From: Pollutimonas nitritireducens
GTDB lineage: Bacteria > Pseudomonadota > Gammaproteobacteria > Burkholderiales > Burkholderiaceae_B
Direction: 5' to 3'
Assembly (NCBI RefSeq): GCF_002849615.1
Contig: NZ_PDNV01000015.1
Span: 1 to 64,000 of the forward strand
Length of the DNA: 64,000 bases
The notes below the pieces were generated by a model. The model made no database searches and was not told the DNA's origin. It saw only the letters and a program-made list of their open reading frames with translations. A program made the position numbers and the translations under genes. Below are positions 7,001 to 16,044 of this stretch, one piece after another; position 1 is the stretch's first letter, and each line of letters opens with the position of its first letter.

Positions 7001-8316
7001 GCTTTCCGGGTCCGCGCGTGTCGGGTGCGGGGCTGCATTCTAAGCTCCAGTTCTTCGCGGTGGACGTCGTGGGTGACAAAGCCGGACACATCTTTAGGCA
7101 TCGCCAGGCGATCAGGCTCCTGCAGCGTCGAGCGGATGTCTTCCTGGCCGCCTTCCCAGTGTTCACGCATGGCCGCCAGGCCGAACTGATAGTCTTTGTA
7201 ATGCTGTTCGTAGGGTTTGTTGCGGTAGATCAGGTGTATGACGTTATAGCGTTTGCTGCAGGCCAGGTCTTCAACGAGCCGATAATACGCTTTCTTGCTG
7301 TCACGGACTTCCGCAGGGATGTCCTCCAGCATGCTCATCAAAGTATGTCGCAAGTATTGAGACCAGCGCAACTGTTCGGTCACCAGTCGCGTACGGCTGG
7401 AGTATTGAATGTCCTTGATACGGTCAGACACCTCGCTCATATTGGTGGGCACACCGCCGCGCGCACTCCACAGGTCGACCTGAAATGCCAGCGTGTCGCG
7501 CATTGGACGGGATTCCAGCACGTGCGCGAGCGGGGTGTTCGACACCAACCCCCCGTCCCAATAGTAGTCGCCATCGATTTCAACCGGTGCGAATGCCGGT
7601 GGCAGCGCGCCTGAGGCCATGAAGTGTTCGGCGCGCAAGCGGATCTTGGTGTTCTCAAAATACACGAAGTTTCCGGTGCGTACGTTCACCGCACCCACCG
7701 ATACGTCATGTTCGCCGGAATTGATGCGATCGAAGTCGCACAGACTTTCCAGTGTGGTTTTCAGCGCGCTGGTGTCGTAGTAGCTGGCGTTTCCCGGTGT
7801 GCCCGGCGTAATTTGCGGAGCAGGAGGAAACCGGGGCGTGAAAAAACCCTTCTGTCCGTTCATCATGGCGCTGGCAGCATGCCAGGCGCTCATTGATTGT
7901 CGTACCAGGTCATTCAGATTGAAAAGCGACTGCTCGACGAAGGGATGCAGCGCGACGCCAACGTTAGGCTGGCAAATGGTTTCCCAGAACTCCTTCAACC
8001 TGGCAATGCGCTTCTCTGGCGGATTTCCGGCAATGATGGCGATATTGAGCGCTCCGATCGATATTCCGGACAGGCAGGTCAGCTGAATGCCGGCTTCATG
8101 CAGACCCTGGTAGACACCAGCCTGGTAGGCGCCCAGTGCGCCACCGCCTTGCAATACCAGTGCCACTGTCTCATAGGGCGGGAGCGCGGGATCCGCGTTC
8201 AACGGCGCTACAGCGGTGTGTGCGCCCGGTCGGGGCGTGGCAGCCGCATCGGGCGGGGTGGTGGGGTCGGCTTGCTGGGTGCCGCTTAGCGGGGGCGTCG
8301 GTCGTTTCTGAATCAT
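6997..8316 (-). CDS. Patatin-like phospholipase with DUF3734 C-terminal domain
   Basis: A 439-residue protein. After a polar, Pro/Ala-rich N-terminus (1-48) the patatin domain starts with the oxyanion-hole motif QGGGALGAYQAG (about 56-67). It contains the nucleophile elbow GISIG (Ser about residue 86) and the catalytic DGG (about residue 253), giving a complete Ser-Asp dyad. The C-terminal 120 residues (RYNVIHLIYR, YQFGLAAMREHWEGG) match the DUF3734 extension common in proteobacterial patatins. No signal peptide is seen, so a cytoplasmic or peripheral lipid acyl hydrolase is likely. The physiological lipid is unknown. Confidence 0.9.
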   Translation of the reverse strand: MIQKRPTPPLSGTQQADPTTPPDAAATPRPGAHTAVAPLNADPALPPYETVALVLQGGGALGAYQAGVYQGLHEAGIQLTCLSGISIGALNIAIIAGNPPEKRIARLKEFWETICQPNVGVALHPFVEQSLFNLNDLVRQSMSAWHAASAMMNGQKGFFTPRFPPAPQITPGTPGNASYYDTSALKTTLESLCDFDRINSGEHDVSVGAVNVRTGNFVYFENTKIRLRAEHFMASGALPPAFAPVEIDGDYYWDGGLVSNTPLAHVLESRPMRDTLAFQVDLWSARGGVPTNMSEVSDRIKDIQYSSRTRLVTEQLRWSQYLRHTLMSMLEDIPAEVRDSKKAYYRLVEDLACSKRYNVIHLIYRNKPYEQHYKDYQFGLAAMREHWEGGQEDIRSTLQEPDRLAMPKDVSGFVTHDVHREELELRMQPRTRHARTRKA

Positions 8317-8362
8317 TGAGTCCTATATGGTCGGGAAATGGCGTGCAATCACAATAACATCT

Positions 8363-9256
8363 TCATTCTTGTGGGACAGGAATGACGCTTTCAACGAAGG
8401 CGTCGATCAGCGCCCCACGGTATTTGGATTTATGGAGAACCAGCGCGAGGCGCCGTTGCAGGTTCAAGAAAGGTGTGTCGAGGATCTTGAGCCTTCCTAC
8501 CGCCACGGAATCCAGTGTGGCCGCATAGGGCAGGCAGGCGATACCCAGGCCCGCAATGACAGCCTGTTTGATTGCTTCGACCTGTCCAAGTTCCAGGAGT
8601 ATGCGTCCAGGCGGCAGGTGATTCAACGCCTGTTCGGCGAGCGCGCGCATCGCCGACCCATGTTCGCGCAATATCCAGAGGGCGTCCTTGAAGTGACGCG
8701 CTTTCAGGTCCATGCGCAGTGCCAGGGGATGAGACGGAGCTGCGCACACGACCAGCGCATCCTCGCGCCAGGGAATGACGTCAAGATGCGGGTGATTTAC
8801 CGGGCCTTCGACGCACGCGACGTCAATGCGGTGCTCGAGCAGCGCCGCGGTGATCTGGTCGGTATTCTCGACACTTACCTGCAGGGCAACGTGAGGATGC
8901 CGGGTGATGAAGGGCCCCAGCAAGGCCCCCACCAGGTAATTGCCAACGGTGTTGCTGGTGCCCACGCGCAGCTCGCCAGTGAGCACCGAAGGATGGTCGC
9001 CAGTCTGGCGCATTATTTCGTGTATGCGTTCAAGGACCTCCTGCGCCATGGGTAAGAGTTCTTTTCCGCGTGAGCTCAGGCGTAACCGTCCCCGCTCCCG
9101 ATCGAAGAGCTGGGTATTCAATTGGCGCTCCAGTTCGGCCAGAGCCATGCTGACCGCTGGCTGCGTGACGGACAACTGCTGGGCAGCAGTGCCCACCGTG
9201 CCCGTGAGGGCGACCGACACAAATACTTCAAGCTGACGAACGCTGATTCCTATCAT
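8363..9256 (-). CDS. LysR-family transcriptional regulator (YeiE-like)
   Basis: A 297-residue regulator. An N-terminal winged helix-turn-helix (RQLEVFVSVALTGTVGTAAQQLSVTQPAVSMALAELE region, residues 5-62) is followed by the two-lobed substrate-binding domain (about 92-295). ATG 9256 is chosen over the upstream TTG. It is transcribed divergently from the YeiH-type transporter at 9353, the same pairing as yeiE/yeiH in enterobacteria, which suggests that it controls that gene. A sulfite- or thiol-related ligand is an inference from the family only. Confidence 0.9.
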   Translation of the reverse strand: MIGISVRQLEVFVSVALTGTVGTAAQQLSVTQPAVSMALAELERQLNTQLFDRERGRLRLSSRGKELLPMAQEVLERIHEIMRQTGDHPSVLTGELRVGTSNTVGNYLVGALLGPFITRHPHVALQVSVENTDQITAALLEHRIDVACVEGPVNHPHLDVIPWREDALVVCAAPSHPLALRMDLKARHFKDALWILREHGSAMRALAEQALNHLPPGRILLELGQVEAIKQAVIAGLGIACLPYAATLDSVAVGRLKILDTPFLNLQRRLALVLHKSKYRGALIDAFVESVIPVPQE

Positions 9257-9352
9257 CAAAAAATTTTATATCATTTATAAGATTTAATGAATTTATTTAT
9301 AATGCTTGGCAAACTAACATAACCACAAGTAATTAACATATGCAGAGTTCCC
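9257..9352. promoter_or_regulatory. AT-rich divergent control region between the LysR gene and the YeiH gene
   Basis: The 96 bp are far richer in A/T than the neighbourhood. ATTTATAA occurs twice as a direct repeat (9275-9310 region), and a TTGGCA hexamer (about 9305) followed 18 bases later by TAATTA could be the rightward promoter. This is the expected place for LysR T-N11-A sites, but I cannot define one with certainty. Confidence 0.4.
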
Positions 9353-10429
9353 ATGCGCTCCAGTGTTGTATCACGTCCTCGGCAGGCCAGTCGCCAGCGC
9401 CCGGTAACGGGCTCAAACCCGGCATCGCTCACAAGACACCGTTCTCCGCCCATGCTGCACGGGCTGGTTTTGGCGGTTGTCGTCGCTATTTTTGCAATGA
9501 TGCTGGGAAAGATGTTTCCAATCATTGGCGGCCCGGTATTCGCCATTTTGCTCGGCATGGCTATTCGGAACTCAGTCGGCATCGGGCCGACATTCAAACC
9601 CGGTCTGCAATTCGCCTCCCGACAGGTGCTGCAGTGGTCGATCGTGGCGCTGGGGTTTGGACTCAGCATCCAGCAGGTAGCCAAGACAGGCATGGAGTCT
9701 CTGTCTGTCACTGCTGTTACAGTGGCTGTGGCGTTCGGCTCCGCGTGGTTGCTGGGCAGGTGGCTTGATATCCCCTCGAAGTTGCAAACCCTTATCGGCG
9801 TGGGAACTGCCATCTGCGGGGGGTCTGCCATCGCCGCGGTGACGCCCATCATCAAACCTGAAGAACATGAGACGGCTTATGCCATCTCTACAATATTCAT
9901 TTTCAATATCGTCGCCGTCCTGGCATTTCCGCTTATGGGTCATTGGCTGGGCATGTCGGATCAGGGTTTCGGCATGTGGGCGGGCACGGCGATCAACGAT
10001 ACGTCTTCGGTAGTCGCTGCCGGCTACAGCTACAGCGAATCGGCGGGCGACTATGCCACGATCGTCAAGCTTACGCGCGCCACGCTTATCATCCCCGTTT
10101 GCCTGATCCTGGTCGGCATTCAGGCATGGCAGCACAAGAAGCAAGGCGTCGGAAGCTTCAGCCTGGCGCGCATCTTTCCCTGGTTCATTTTGTGGTTCCT
10201 GCTGGCCTCGGCGATACGCTCCACCGGCTATATTCCCGAAGCGTGGCTGGCACCCCTGCAGCTGACGGCGCAATTTCTCATTGTGGTCGCCTTGGCAGCC
10301 ATCGGACTGTCATCGGACCTCAGGCGCATGGTCACCGCCGGCATGCGTCCAGTCCTGCTGGGACTGGGCGTCTGGCTGGCGGTGTGTGTCAGCAGTCTGG
10401 CCGTACAGCACGTCATGGGAACTTGGTAA
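9353..10429 (+). CDS. YeiH/UPF0324-family putative sulfate exporter
   Basis: Up to 358 residues with about ten transmembrane helices of the UPF0324 family (Cons_hypoth698; E. coli YeiH). Conserved glycine-rich motifs are GTAICGGSAIAAVTPI, WAGTAINDTSSVVAAG and a LGLSSDL-like C-terminal region. The first ~33 residues are Arg/Ser/Pro-rich and unlike the family; an alternative ATG at 9452 would begin right at the first helix (MLHGLVLAVVVAIF). The family is annotated as exporting sulfate or sulfonate-derived anions, largely by inference. Likely controlled by the divergent LysR protein. Confidence 0.85.
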   Translation: MRSSVVSRPRQASRQRPVTGSNPASLTRHRSPPMLHGLVLAVVVAIFAMMLGKMFPIIGGPVFAILLGMAIRNSVGIGPTFKPGLQFASRQVLQWSIVALGFGLSIQQVAKTGMESLSVTAVTVAVAFGSAWLLGRWLDIPSKLQTLIGVGTAICGGSAIAAVTPIIKPEEHETAYAISTIFIFNIVAVLAFPLMGHWLGMSDQGFGMWAGTAINDTSSVVAAGYSYSESAGDYATIVKLTRATLIIPVCLILVGIQAWQHKKQGVGSFSLARIFPWFILWFLLASAIRSTGYIPEAWLAPLQLTAQFLIVVALAAIGLSSDLRRMVTAGMRPVLLGLGVWLAVCVSSLAVQHVMGTW

Positions 10430-10495
10430 CCCTGGGTCCGCGGGGCGGCCTGGGCAGGAATGGTCCGGGATTCAGCGCGGGGCAACGTGCCACGA

Positions 10496-10876
10496 TCAGG
10501 CGAACCACGATGCTGGGTGGTGATTAATGGCCACGCCAACGATATAAGCAAAGATCGCAATGGCAATGATCGCGGCAATGCCCCGGCTTCGAACAGTCTT
10601 CCCGCGCTTGATGGCGATGGTGCCGACACCGATGTAAGCGATAAGCAGCACGATCTTGGTCAGCACCCAAGGCTGCATCCCGGCAGCACCCAACATGATG
10701 GACAAGGCCACGGCACAGGCCAGGAGAACGGTGTCGACGACGTGAGGCACGATCTTGACAGCGCGGCGTTGAAGCATGGCGGACCCCGTCACCGACCAGT
10801 AAGCGCGAATGATGAAAAGCAGGATGCTCAGGCCGGCTGCCGTCATGTGCAGGTGTTTGATAGCTAAGTAATTCAT
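10496..10876 (-). CDS. SirB2-family membrane protein
   Basis: A 126-residue protein with four hydrophobic helices. It shows the SirB2 signature: a start YLAIKHLHM, RAYWSVTGSAMLQRRAVKIVPHVVDTVLL and a C-terminal FAYIVGVAINHHP. SirB2 proteins are small inner-membrane proteins of unclear function; the conserved histidines suggest metal or heme contact, but that is inference. It converges on the YeiH gene across 66 bp without an obvious terminator. Confidence 0.85.
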   Translation of the reverse strand: MNYLAIKHLHMTAAGLSILLFIIRAYWSVTGSAMLQRRAVKIVPHVVDTVLLACAVALSIMLGAAGMQPWVLTKIVLLIAYIGVGTIAIKRGKTVRSRGIAAIIAIAIFAYIVGVAINHHPASWFA

Positions 10877-10991
10877 GGTGAAAAGTCAGGTGCTCAAAAA
10901 AAGTTAGTGTAGTGGAGGCATCGTCCTGGACAGGTGGTGTCAAAGATGCGGGGGCCGCCGCTATCGTAGCAGGTCGAGGCATACCGGCTAG

Positions 10992-12911
10992 TCAGGATAC
11001 GTTGGCCAACGCCCACGCCCCGGTGCCTTTGCCCTTGAGTATCAGTTGGCGGGCATGGTGTCTCGATAAGGTGCTGCGATGTCCCACGCTTACCAGTCGG
11101 GTATGTGGCAATTGCTCGCGAACCAGACGGTACAAGGCGTCTTCCAGGCCTTCATCCATGGCTGACGTCGCTTCATCAAGGAAGGCCGCTACCGGTGCGG
11201 CCAGCAGCAGGCGACCGAATGCCAGGCGCTGTTGTTCACCCAGTGACAGAATGCGACCCCAGTCAGTGACCTGGTCCAGCTTGCCCACAAGATGCCCCAT
11301 CTGCACCAGATGCAGGACTTCTTCGGCCCGACCGCCGCCGCCAACAGGCGTTTCCAATTCACCATTATGGGCAACAGGCAACGCATCGAGATTGATGGGC
11401 GCTCCGTGCGCACTGTCGACGGAGGTTTTTTGTTGTTGATGTATATCAGCGTGCAGGGCCGTTACCTGGCCTGGCAGACGCTGCGGATAGTACAAGGCAT
11501 CACGCAGGCTGCCTAATGGTAGATAGGGTTTCTGCGACAGGAAAAGCACATTTTCTTCCGGTCGGATGATGGTGCCATCGCAATACGGCCAAAGCCCGGC
11601 GATTGCCCGCAGCAACGTTGTCTTGCCCGACCCCGATGGGCCTTGTATCAGTAGCGGCGCATCCGGCAAGACATCGAGCGCGAGATTGTCGATCAGCAGG
11701 CCACCGGCAGGCGTGCGTATGGTGAGCTGTTCCACCGCTAAACGTGGGCCTTGCGCACGGATGACAGGCTCGGGCAACTCGCGGGATTCCGCGATGGCTC
11801 GGGTAAAACCGTTCAAACGATCCAGCGTGGCACGATACGTGGCGAAACTGTCGTACGCGGTGCGAAAGAACGAGAGGTTGTCTTGCAAGCGCCCGAAGGC
11901 TTGCGCTGTCTGCATCAGGTCGCCAAGACTGATCTGGTTGGAAAAAAATCGTTGCGCCTGGATAATGAAAGGGAAAACGACAGCAGCCTGGCTTACCGAG
12001 AGGTTAAAGCCCTGGAACTTGATGGATCGATAGACAATCGCCCATGCGTTGCTGATGACGTGAGCAAAACGGTTACGCAATAAGGCGCCTTCCACTTTCT
12101 CGCCTGCGTAGAAAGCAATGCTTTCGGAATATTCACGCAGCCGTACCAAAGCATAGCGGTAATCGGCGTTGAAGCGCTCATTCAGGAAGTTCAGCATGAT
12201 CAACGGACGGCCAATCTTGACGGCAAAGACCGTGGCGATAATCACGTAGGCGAACACCAGGAAAACCATGCCACGGGGCAGTTCGATCCCCAGGGCGGAA
12301 AGAGGTCCCGAAAGAGTCCATAGAATCAATGTAAAGGCGAAGGTGGAAACCAAGGCATTGACAACACCCATGGACAAGACCAGCGACATCTCCACGAATG
12401 TGGCGACGTCTTGCTGGATACGCTGATCGGGGTTGTCGATGGGGTTGTCCAAATATTGGGTGCGATAGTAGGTTTGCCGGGCTAGCCACCGACCAAGCAG
12501 GTCTTCGTTCAACCAGACACGCCATCGTATGGTGAAGGCCTGCTGGACGTAAAACTCGATCAGCACGCGCAGGACGTGGACAGTGGCCAATATGGCGAAC
12601 AACACCATGGCTGCCCAAAAACCCGCAGAGTCCTGCTTCTGCAGCGAGGTGTACATGGTGTTGCTCCACTCGGACAGCAACACGTCGAGGCGGACCGCGC
12701 ACAGCGTGAGGAAAAGTATCAGCAGCAAGGTACCCAAGGGGCGCCAGTCACGCCTGGGTAAAAAGTAGACGGCCGTGAGGTTCCAGAATTGGCGACCCCA
12801 TATTGTGAATTTTGCAAGGCTCCAAATTGTGGCGGCGGACAGTGCGATGGTGATCAGATAGGCCTGTGCGAGCCATATGCCACTATCCAAAAGCGCCTTG
12901 TTCAGGTTCAA
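10992..12911 (-). CDS. SbmA/BacA-like ABC transporter, fused permease and ATPase (YddA type)
   Basis: A 639-residue half-transporter. The N-terminal ~330 residues form the SbmA/BacA-like membrane domain with about six helices and the typical WRVWLNEDLLGRWL and YRTQYLDNPDQRI-like motifs. The C-terminal ATPase has Walker A GPSGSGKTT, signature LSLGEQQR, Walker B AAFLDEATSAMD and an H-loop (VGHRST). It probably works as a homodimer. Family members import or export peptides, cobalamin-type compounds or very-long-chain lipids. The start is TTG at 12911, supported by GGAG eight bases upstream and the absence of a nearby in-frame ATG. Confidence 0.88.
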   Translation of the reverse strand: MNLNKALLDSGIWLAQAYLITIALSAATIWSLAKFTIWGRQFWNLTAVYFLPRRDWRPLGTLLLILFLTLCAVRLDVLLSEWSNTMYTSLQKQDSAGFWAAMVLFAILATVHVLRVLIEFYVQQAFTIRWRVWLNEDLLGRWLARQTYYRTQYLDNPIDNPDQRIQQDVATFVEMSLVLSMGVVNALVSTFAFTLILWTLSGPLSALGIELPRGMVFLVFAYVIIATVFAVKIGRPLIMLNFLNERFNADYRYALVRLREYSESIAFYAGEKVEGALLRNRFAHVISNAWAIVYRSIKFQGFNLSVSQAAVVFPFIIQAQRFFSNQISLGDLMQTAQAFGRLQDNLSFFRTAYDSFATYRATLDRLNGFTRAIAESRELPEPVIRAQGPRLAVEQLTIRTPAGGLLIDNLALDVLPDAPLLIQGPSGSGKTTLLRAIAGLWPYCDGTIIRPEENVLFLSQKPYLPLGSLRDALYYPQRLPGQVTALHADIHQQQKTSVDSAHGAPINLDALPVAHNGELETPVGGGGRAEEVLHLVQMGHLVGKLDQVTDWGRILSLGEQQRLAFGRLLLAAPVAAFLDEATSAMDEGLEDALYRLVREQLPHTRLVSVGHRSTLSRHHARQLILKGKGTGAWALANVS

Positions 12912-13074
12912 TCAGTTCTCCAGGAATACGCGCGGCGCCGGCGCGCCGAAAAACGCATTCTCGGCGAAATATCGATATCGCGCCAGCGCGCCGATGCATT
13001 CCATCCCGCCTCCCTCTTGTGGGCGGCTGGATGTTGGATTATGGTGTGCAGTCTTCCAATTAAACAGAGGTCTT

Positions 13075-13449
13075 ATGCCGTACGTCACGATTTCCGCCTC
13101 CAAAGGCTTGTCGGCCGAGCAAACCAGGCAGTTGTTGCTGCGCGCCAGTGAATCCGTAGTGCAAAGCATAGGCGCACCGCTGTCCAGCGTACGCGTAATG
13201 CTGCATGAACTGGGCGACGGGCACTATCTGAACGCCGGTCAGTTCGATACGCAAGCGCTGATGTTCGTCGTAGAGCTCATCGAAGGACGCAGCGATGAGC
13301 TGAAGGAAGCATTGATTGCATCGTTGAGCCGGGCGGGCGCAGAGACCACCGGAATTCCAGAAGACCAGGTTCGGGTCCGGCTTATCGATTTTCCCAAATC
13401 CAATATGGGAATGGCGGGCGGTGTCAGCGCCCGTGCCATGGGTCGCTAG
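13075..13449 (+). CDS. Tautomerase-family protein (4-oxalocrotonate tautomerase-like)
   Basis: A 124-residue protein starting MPYVTISASKGLS. The N-terminal proline exposed after Met removal is the general base of the tautomerase superfamily. The beta-alpha-beta unit is seen twice: residues 2-60, and a second half beginning MFVVELIEGRSDELKEALI. It is therefore about twice the usual 4-OT length, and the second unit lacks an initiating proline. The ATG at 13075 has AGAGG five bases upstream; longer in-frame starts would bury the catalytic proline. Substrate unknown. Confidence 0.82.
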   Translation: MPYVTISASKGLSAEQTRQLLLRASESVVQSIGAPLSSVRVMLHELGDGHYLNAGQFDTQALMFVVELIEGRSDELKEALIASLSRAGAETTGIPEDQVRVRLIDFPKSNMGMAGGVSARAMGR

Positions 13450-13460
13450 TCCGCAGCCGG

Positions 13461-14084
13461 CTACATGCTGCTTAGATCGGCGATAGCATCAACGACCATT
13501 CCGGTGCCAACGGCAAGCATAAGTATGTCGCTGGCAACGCGCACATAGCGGTATCCGCTGGGGGGCATGCCTATGTGTACCATCACGGAGGATGGAAGGT
13601 CGTAATACACCACATCGCGCGGCAGGGGGTGTCCGACTCTCCACTTTTTGGCTTGGCCCGGAGGCATACAGCCGTTGTTCTTTTTGGCCAGTCCGGGCGG
13701 GCAGTTACCGGAACGGAACTGTTCGCCGTAATACTCGCGCAGGTAGTTGCGCTGGCGGTCATCGAAGTGCACGTTCAGGCTGGATCCGCTGCGCACATCG
13801 TTGCGGGTGCCTCGGGTTTGATCGTTGCCGCCGCGATCGCTTTGGCCCTTACGGTCGTTCGCGTCGTTGCGTCTCTTCGTTTCAGACTTGTTTCCGTGCG
13901 AGGAACCTTTGGCTTGATCAGGTTTGGACGCCTTGTGGGGTGAGCCATTGGACTGCTGGTGTTTTGCGTTCCCGTTCCCGTTGCCGTTATTGCCTGCTCC
14001 TGGCGGTTTCTCAGCGAAGGCAGGCTGGAGCATGAACATTGCGGCTACTGCCGCGACCGCTACATGTTTTCGATGAATTACCAT
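13461..14084 (-). CDS. CigR/RcnB-like exported protein
   Basis: A 207-residue protein. A signal peptide (MVIHRKHVAVAAVAAMFMLQPAFA, cut near residue 24) is followed by a long Gly/Asn/Lys/Arg-rich low-complexity stretch (25-105). The folded C-terminal part has CPPGLAKKNNGCMPPGQAKK and GHPLPRDVVYYDLP, the conserved features of the CigR/RcnB family. RcnB influences nickel/cobalt homeostasis and CigR is a Salmonella anti-virulence regulator; which activity applies here is unknown. A final hydrophobic stretch (SDILMLAVGTGMVVDAI) could anchor the C-terminus. Confidence 0.8.
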   Translation of the reverse strand: MVIHRKHVAVAAVAAMFMLQPAFAEKPPGAGNNGNGNGNAKHQQSNGSPHKASKPDQAKGSSHGNKSETKRRNDANDRKGQSDRGGNDQTRGTRNDVRSGSSLNVHFDDRQRNYLREYYGEQFRSGNCPPGLAKKNNGCMPPGQAKKWRVGHPLPRDVVYYDLPSSVMVHIGMPPSGYRYVRVASDILMLAVGTGMVVDAIADLSSM

Positions 14085-14244
14085 ATAAGTTCCTTTTTTC
14101 TAGGGATCTGGCTGACAGACTTCGGACGGCCCAGCGCGTAATTGGCTGTATGACCGTTGTACCCCTTTTTGGCGGATTGCGCCGGTTGCAATCATAGTCA
14201 CGTAATTCATTGAAATGACTTATGCGCCTTCCTATGGTCAGGAT

Positions 14245-15888
14245 TCATTTCAGCCCCAGTTTTTTCGCCAGCTTGTGCAGATTGCTGGAATCCAGCTCAA
14301 GAGAGCGTGCGGCCTGCGACCAGTTATAGTTGCACGCGCCCAAGGCCTGCTGTATGGCCATACGTTGTGCCGTCTCAAGCGTCTGCCGCAGGGGTACGAC
14401 TTTTTGTTGCGCGCCGTAGGGGCTTGCCGGATTGGCAAGCTGGGATGATCCGGGTCCGTAGAAGGGCTCGTTGTCATAGAGGCTGTCATCTTCCTGCGTC
14501 ATAGCACCGATCATGAAACCGGATTCATTGTGGGGCCGGGATACGAGGATGTCTGGTTGACCGGCAATGGGTGCTGCTATGTCAAGGTCGAGCAGCTCCG
14601 GACCCAGGGTAAGAATCTGGTCGCGCGATGCACCCCGGCTTAACATTTTGAGTGCGCCGCGACTGATGACATGCTCGAGCTCGCGGACGTTGCCGGGCCA
14701 GCCGTAGCTCAACAAGGCGCGCTCGGCCGCATACGACAGGCGCACGCCTCGCAAGCCCAGGCGGGCGCGGTTGAATTCCAAAAAGTGGCCTGCCAGTAAC
14801 AGGATGTCCTGGTCCCGTTCGCGCAAGGGCGGGATATGTACTGGATAGACTGATAGCCGGTGATAGAGGTCGGCCCGAAAATCGCCGGCAAGCGTGCTTT
14901 CTTTCAAGTGGCGATTGGTGGCGGCGATAATGCGCACGTCAGTCTTTATGGTTTCATCGGTACCCAGGCGCTGGATTTCGCCATTCTGCAAGGTGCGCAA
15001 CAGCTTGGCCTGTATGGACAGCGACAGCTCGCCCACCTCATCCAGGAACAGGGTGCCGCCCTGCGCCGTTTCGAAACGGCCGGCCCGATCGCTGGTGGCG
15101 CCGGAGAATGCGCCTTTGGCGTGACCAAACAATTCGCTCTCCGCCAGCGATTCAGGGAGGGCGGCGCAATTGATGTGCACCATGGGTTTGGCGCTGCGTC
15201 GGGAGTGACGGTGTACGCGGCGGGCGAACAACTCCTTGCCCACCCCGGTTTCGCCCAATAACAGGACGGGCAGGTCGGAGTCTGCCACGACGTCAAGTTC
15301 GTGCAAGAGGCCTGAAATAGCCTCGCTCTCGCCCAGGATTTCATTCTCATCGATGATTTGCATGGAGCCGCTGACCGTGGTACCTAGCTGGCGCAGATTA
15401 CGGTTTTCTTTTTCGAGCGCCGTGATGCGTATGGCCGCGGCCAATATCAAGCCGAAGCGCCGCAGTTCGAGTTGCGCTGCCGAATCAAAGGTACCCGTTT
15501 TCAATGCGTCCAGCGTAACGGCTCCCCATAGTCTTCCTTCCAGATACAAACTCATGCCGAGGCAATCATGCACAGGCAACGGAGAGCCCTTGCGGTCATC
15601 CAGCAGGCCGTCGTAAGGATCGGGTAGTACGCTGCCCGGCTCGAACCAGGTGGGTTCGCGGCGGGCGAGGATGGTGGCAAACCGCGGATGTTGGGCCACC
15701 ACGAAGCGACGCCCCAGCGCTTCGTGCGCCAGGCCGGATGCGGCGACCAGCCTCAGACTGTCAGTGTCCAGGCTGAGCAGTCCCACCGCGTCGCAGGAGA
15801 AGCGTTCACGCATGGTGTGAACGGCGCGCTGCAAACGTACGGCGTTGGGCAGGTCGGTAACGAGATCGGCGAGTATGAGTTGGTCCAT
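14245..15888 (-). CDS. norR: NorR, nitric-oxide-responsive sigma-54 activator
   Basis: A 547-residue activator with three domains. The GAF sensor (1-165) conserves the non-heme iron surroundings of E. coli NorR: GRRF, HPR, LPDPYDGL, HDCLGM and AVTLD. The AAA+ domain (about 190-420) has Walker A GETGVGKE and the sigma-54 contact loop GAFSGA. A C-terminal Fis-type HTH ends NLHKLAKKLGLK. NO binding to the GAF iron relieves inhibition of the ATPase. ATG 15888 is chosen; an in-frame GTG at 15906 is possible. It diverges from ric-norB, and one NorR site lies just upstream of its own start, suggesting autoregulation. Confidence 0.95.
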   Translation of the reverse strand: MDQLILADLVTDLPNAVRLQRAVHTMRERFSCDAVGLLSLDTDSLRLVAASGLAHEALGRRFVVAQHPRFATILARREPTWFEPGSVLPDPYDGLLDDRKGSPLPVHDCLGMSLYLEGRLWGAVTLDALKTGTFDSAAQLELRRFGLILAAAIRITALEKENRNLRQLGTTVSGSMQIIDENEILGESEAISGLLHELDVVADSDLPVLLLGETGVGKELFARRVHRHSRRSAKPMVHINCAALPESLAESELFGHAKGAFSGATSDRAGRFETAQGGTLFLDEVGELSLSIQAKLLRTLQNGEIQRLGTDETIKTDVRIIAATNRHLKESTLAGDFRADLYHRLSVYPVHIPPLRERDQDILLLAGHFLEFNRARLGLRGVRLSYAAERALLSYGWPGNVRELEHVISRGALKMLSRGASRDQILTLGPELLDLDIAAPIAGQPDILVSRPHNESGFMIGAMTQEDDSLYDNEPFYGPGSSQLANPASPYGAQQKVVPLRQTLETAQRMAIQQALGACNYNWSQAARSLELDSSNLHKLAKKLGLK

Positions 15889-15890
15889 GT

Positions 15891-15903
15891 GGTGAATTAT
15901 ACC
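15891..15903. promoter_or_regulatory. NorR enhancer site 1 (GGT-N7-ACC)
   Basis: GGTGAATTATACC, a perfect match to the NorR core GGT-N7-ACC. It lies 2 bp upstream of the preferred norR start codon, so occupancy could also repress norR. Confidence 0.85.
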
Positions 15904-15910
15904 CACGGAG

Positions 15911-15923
15911 GGTTTCCCCTACC
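15911..15923. promoter_or_regulatory. NorR enhancer site 2 (GGT-N7-ACC)
   Basis: GGTTTCCCCTACC, a perfect NorR core, 20 bp from site 1, about two helical turns, so on the same DNA face. Confidence 0.85.
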
Positions 15924-15934
15924 CTGAATGATGG

Positions 15935-15947
15935 GGTCTGTCTTACC
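15935..15947. promoter_or_regulatory. NorR enhancer site 3 (GGT-N7-ACC)
   Basis: GGTCTGTCTTACC, a perfect NorR core, 24 bp from site 2 and about 42 bp upstream of the -24 element. An AT-rich stretch between it and the promoter may help DNA bending. Confidence 0.85.
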
Positions 15948-15987
15948 CTGGCCTGCCTGATCTATTGAAATTAAACAATAAAAAAAC

Positions 15988-16003
15988 TGGCACGAATTGT
16001 GCT
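15988..16003 (+). promoter_or_regulatory. Sigma-54 promoter of ric-norB
   Basis: TGGCACGAATTGTGCT matches the -24/-12 consensus TGGCACG-N4-TTGCW with one mismatch; the GG and GC are spaced exactly 12 bp. It points toward ric, whose start codon is 42 bp downstream. With the three NorR sites upstream this is a canonical NorR/RpoN promoter. Confidence 0.9.
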
Positions 16004-16044
16004 TAAGGAACAAAAGCAATCCATATCACTTACAGGATGAAGCC

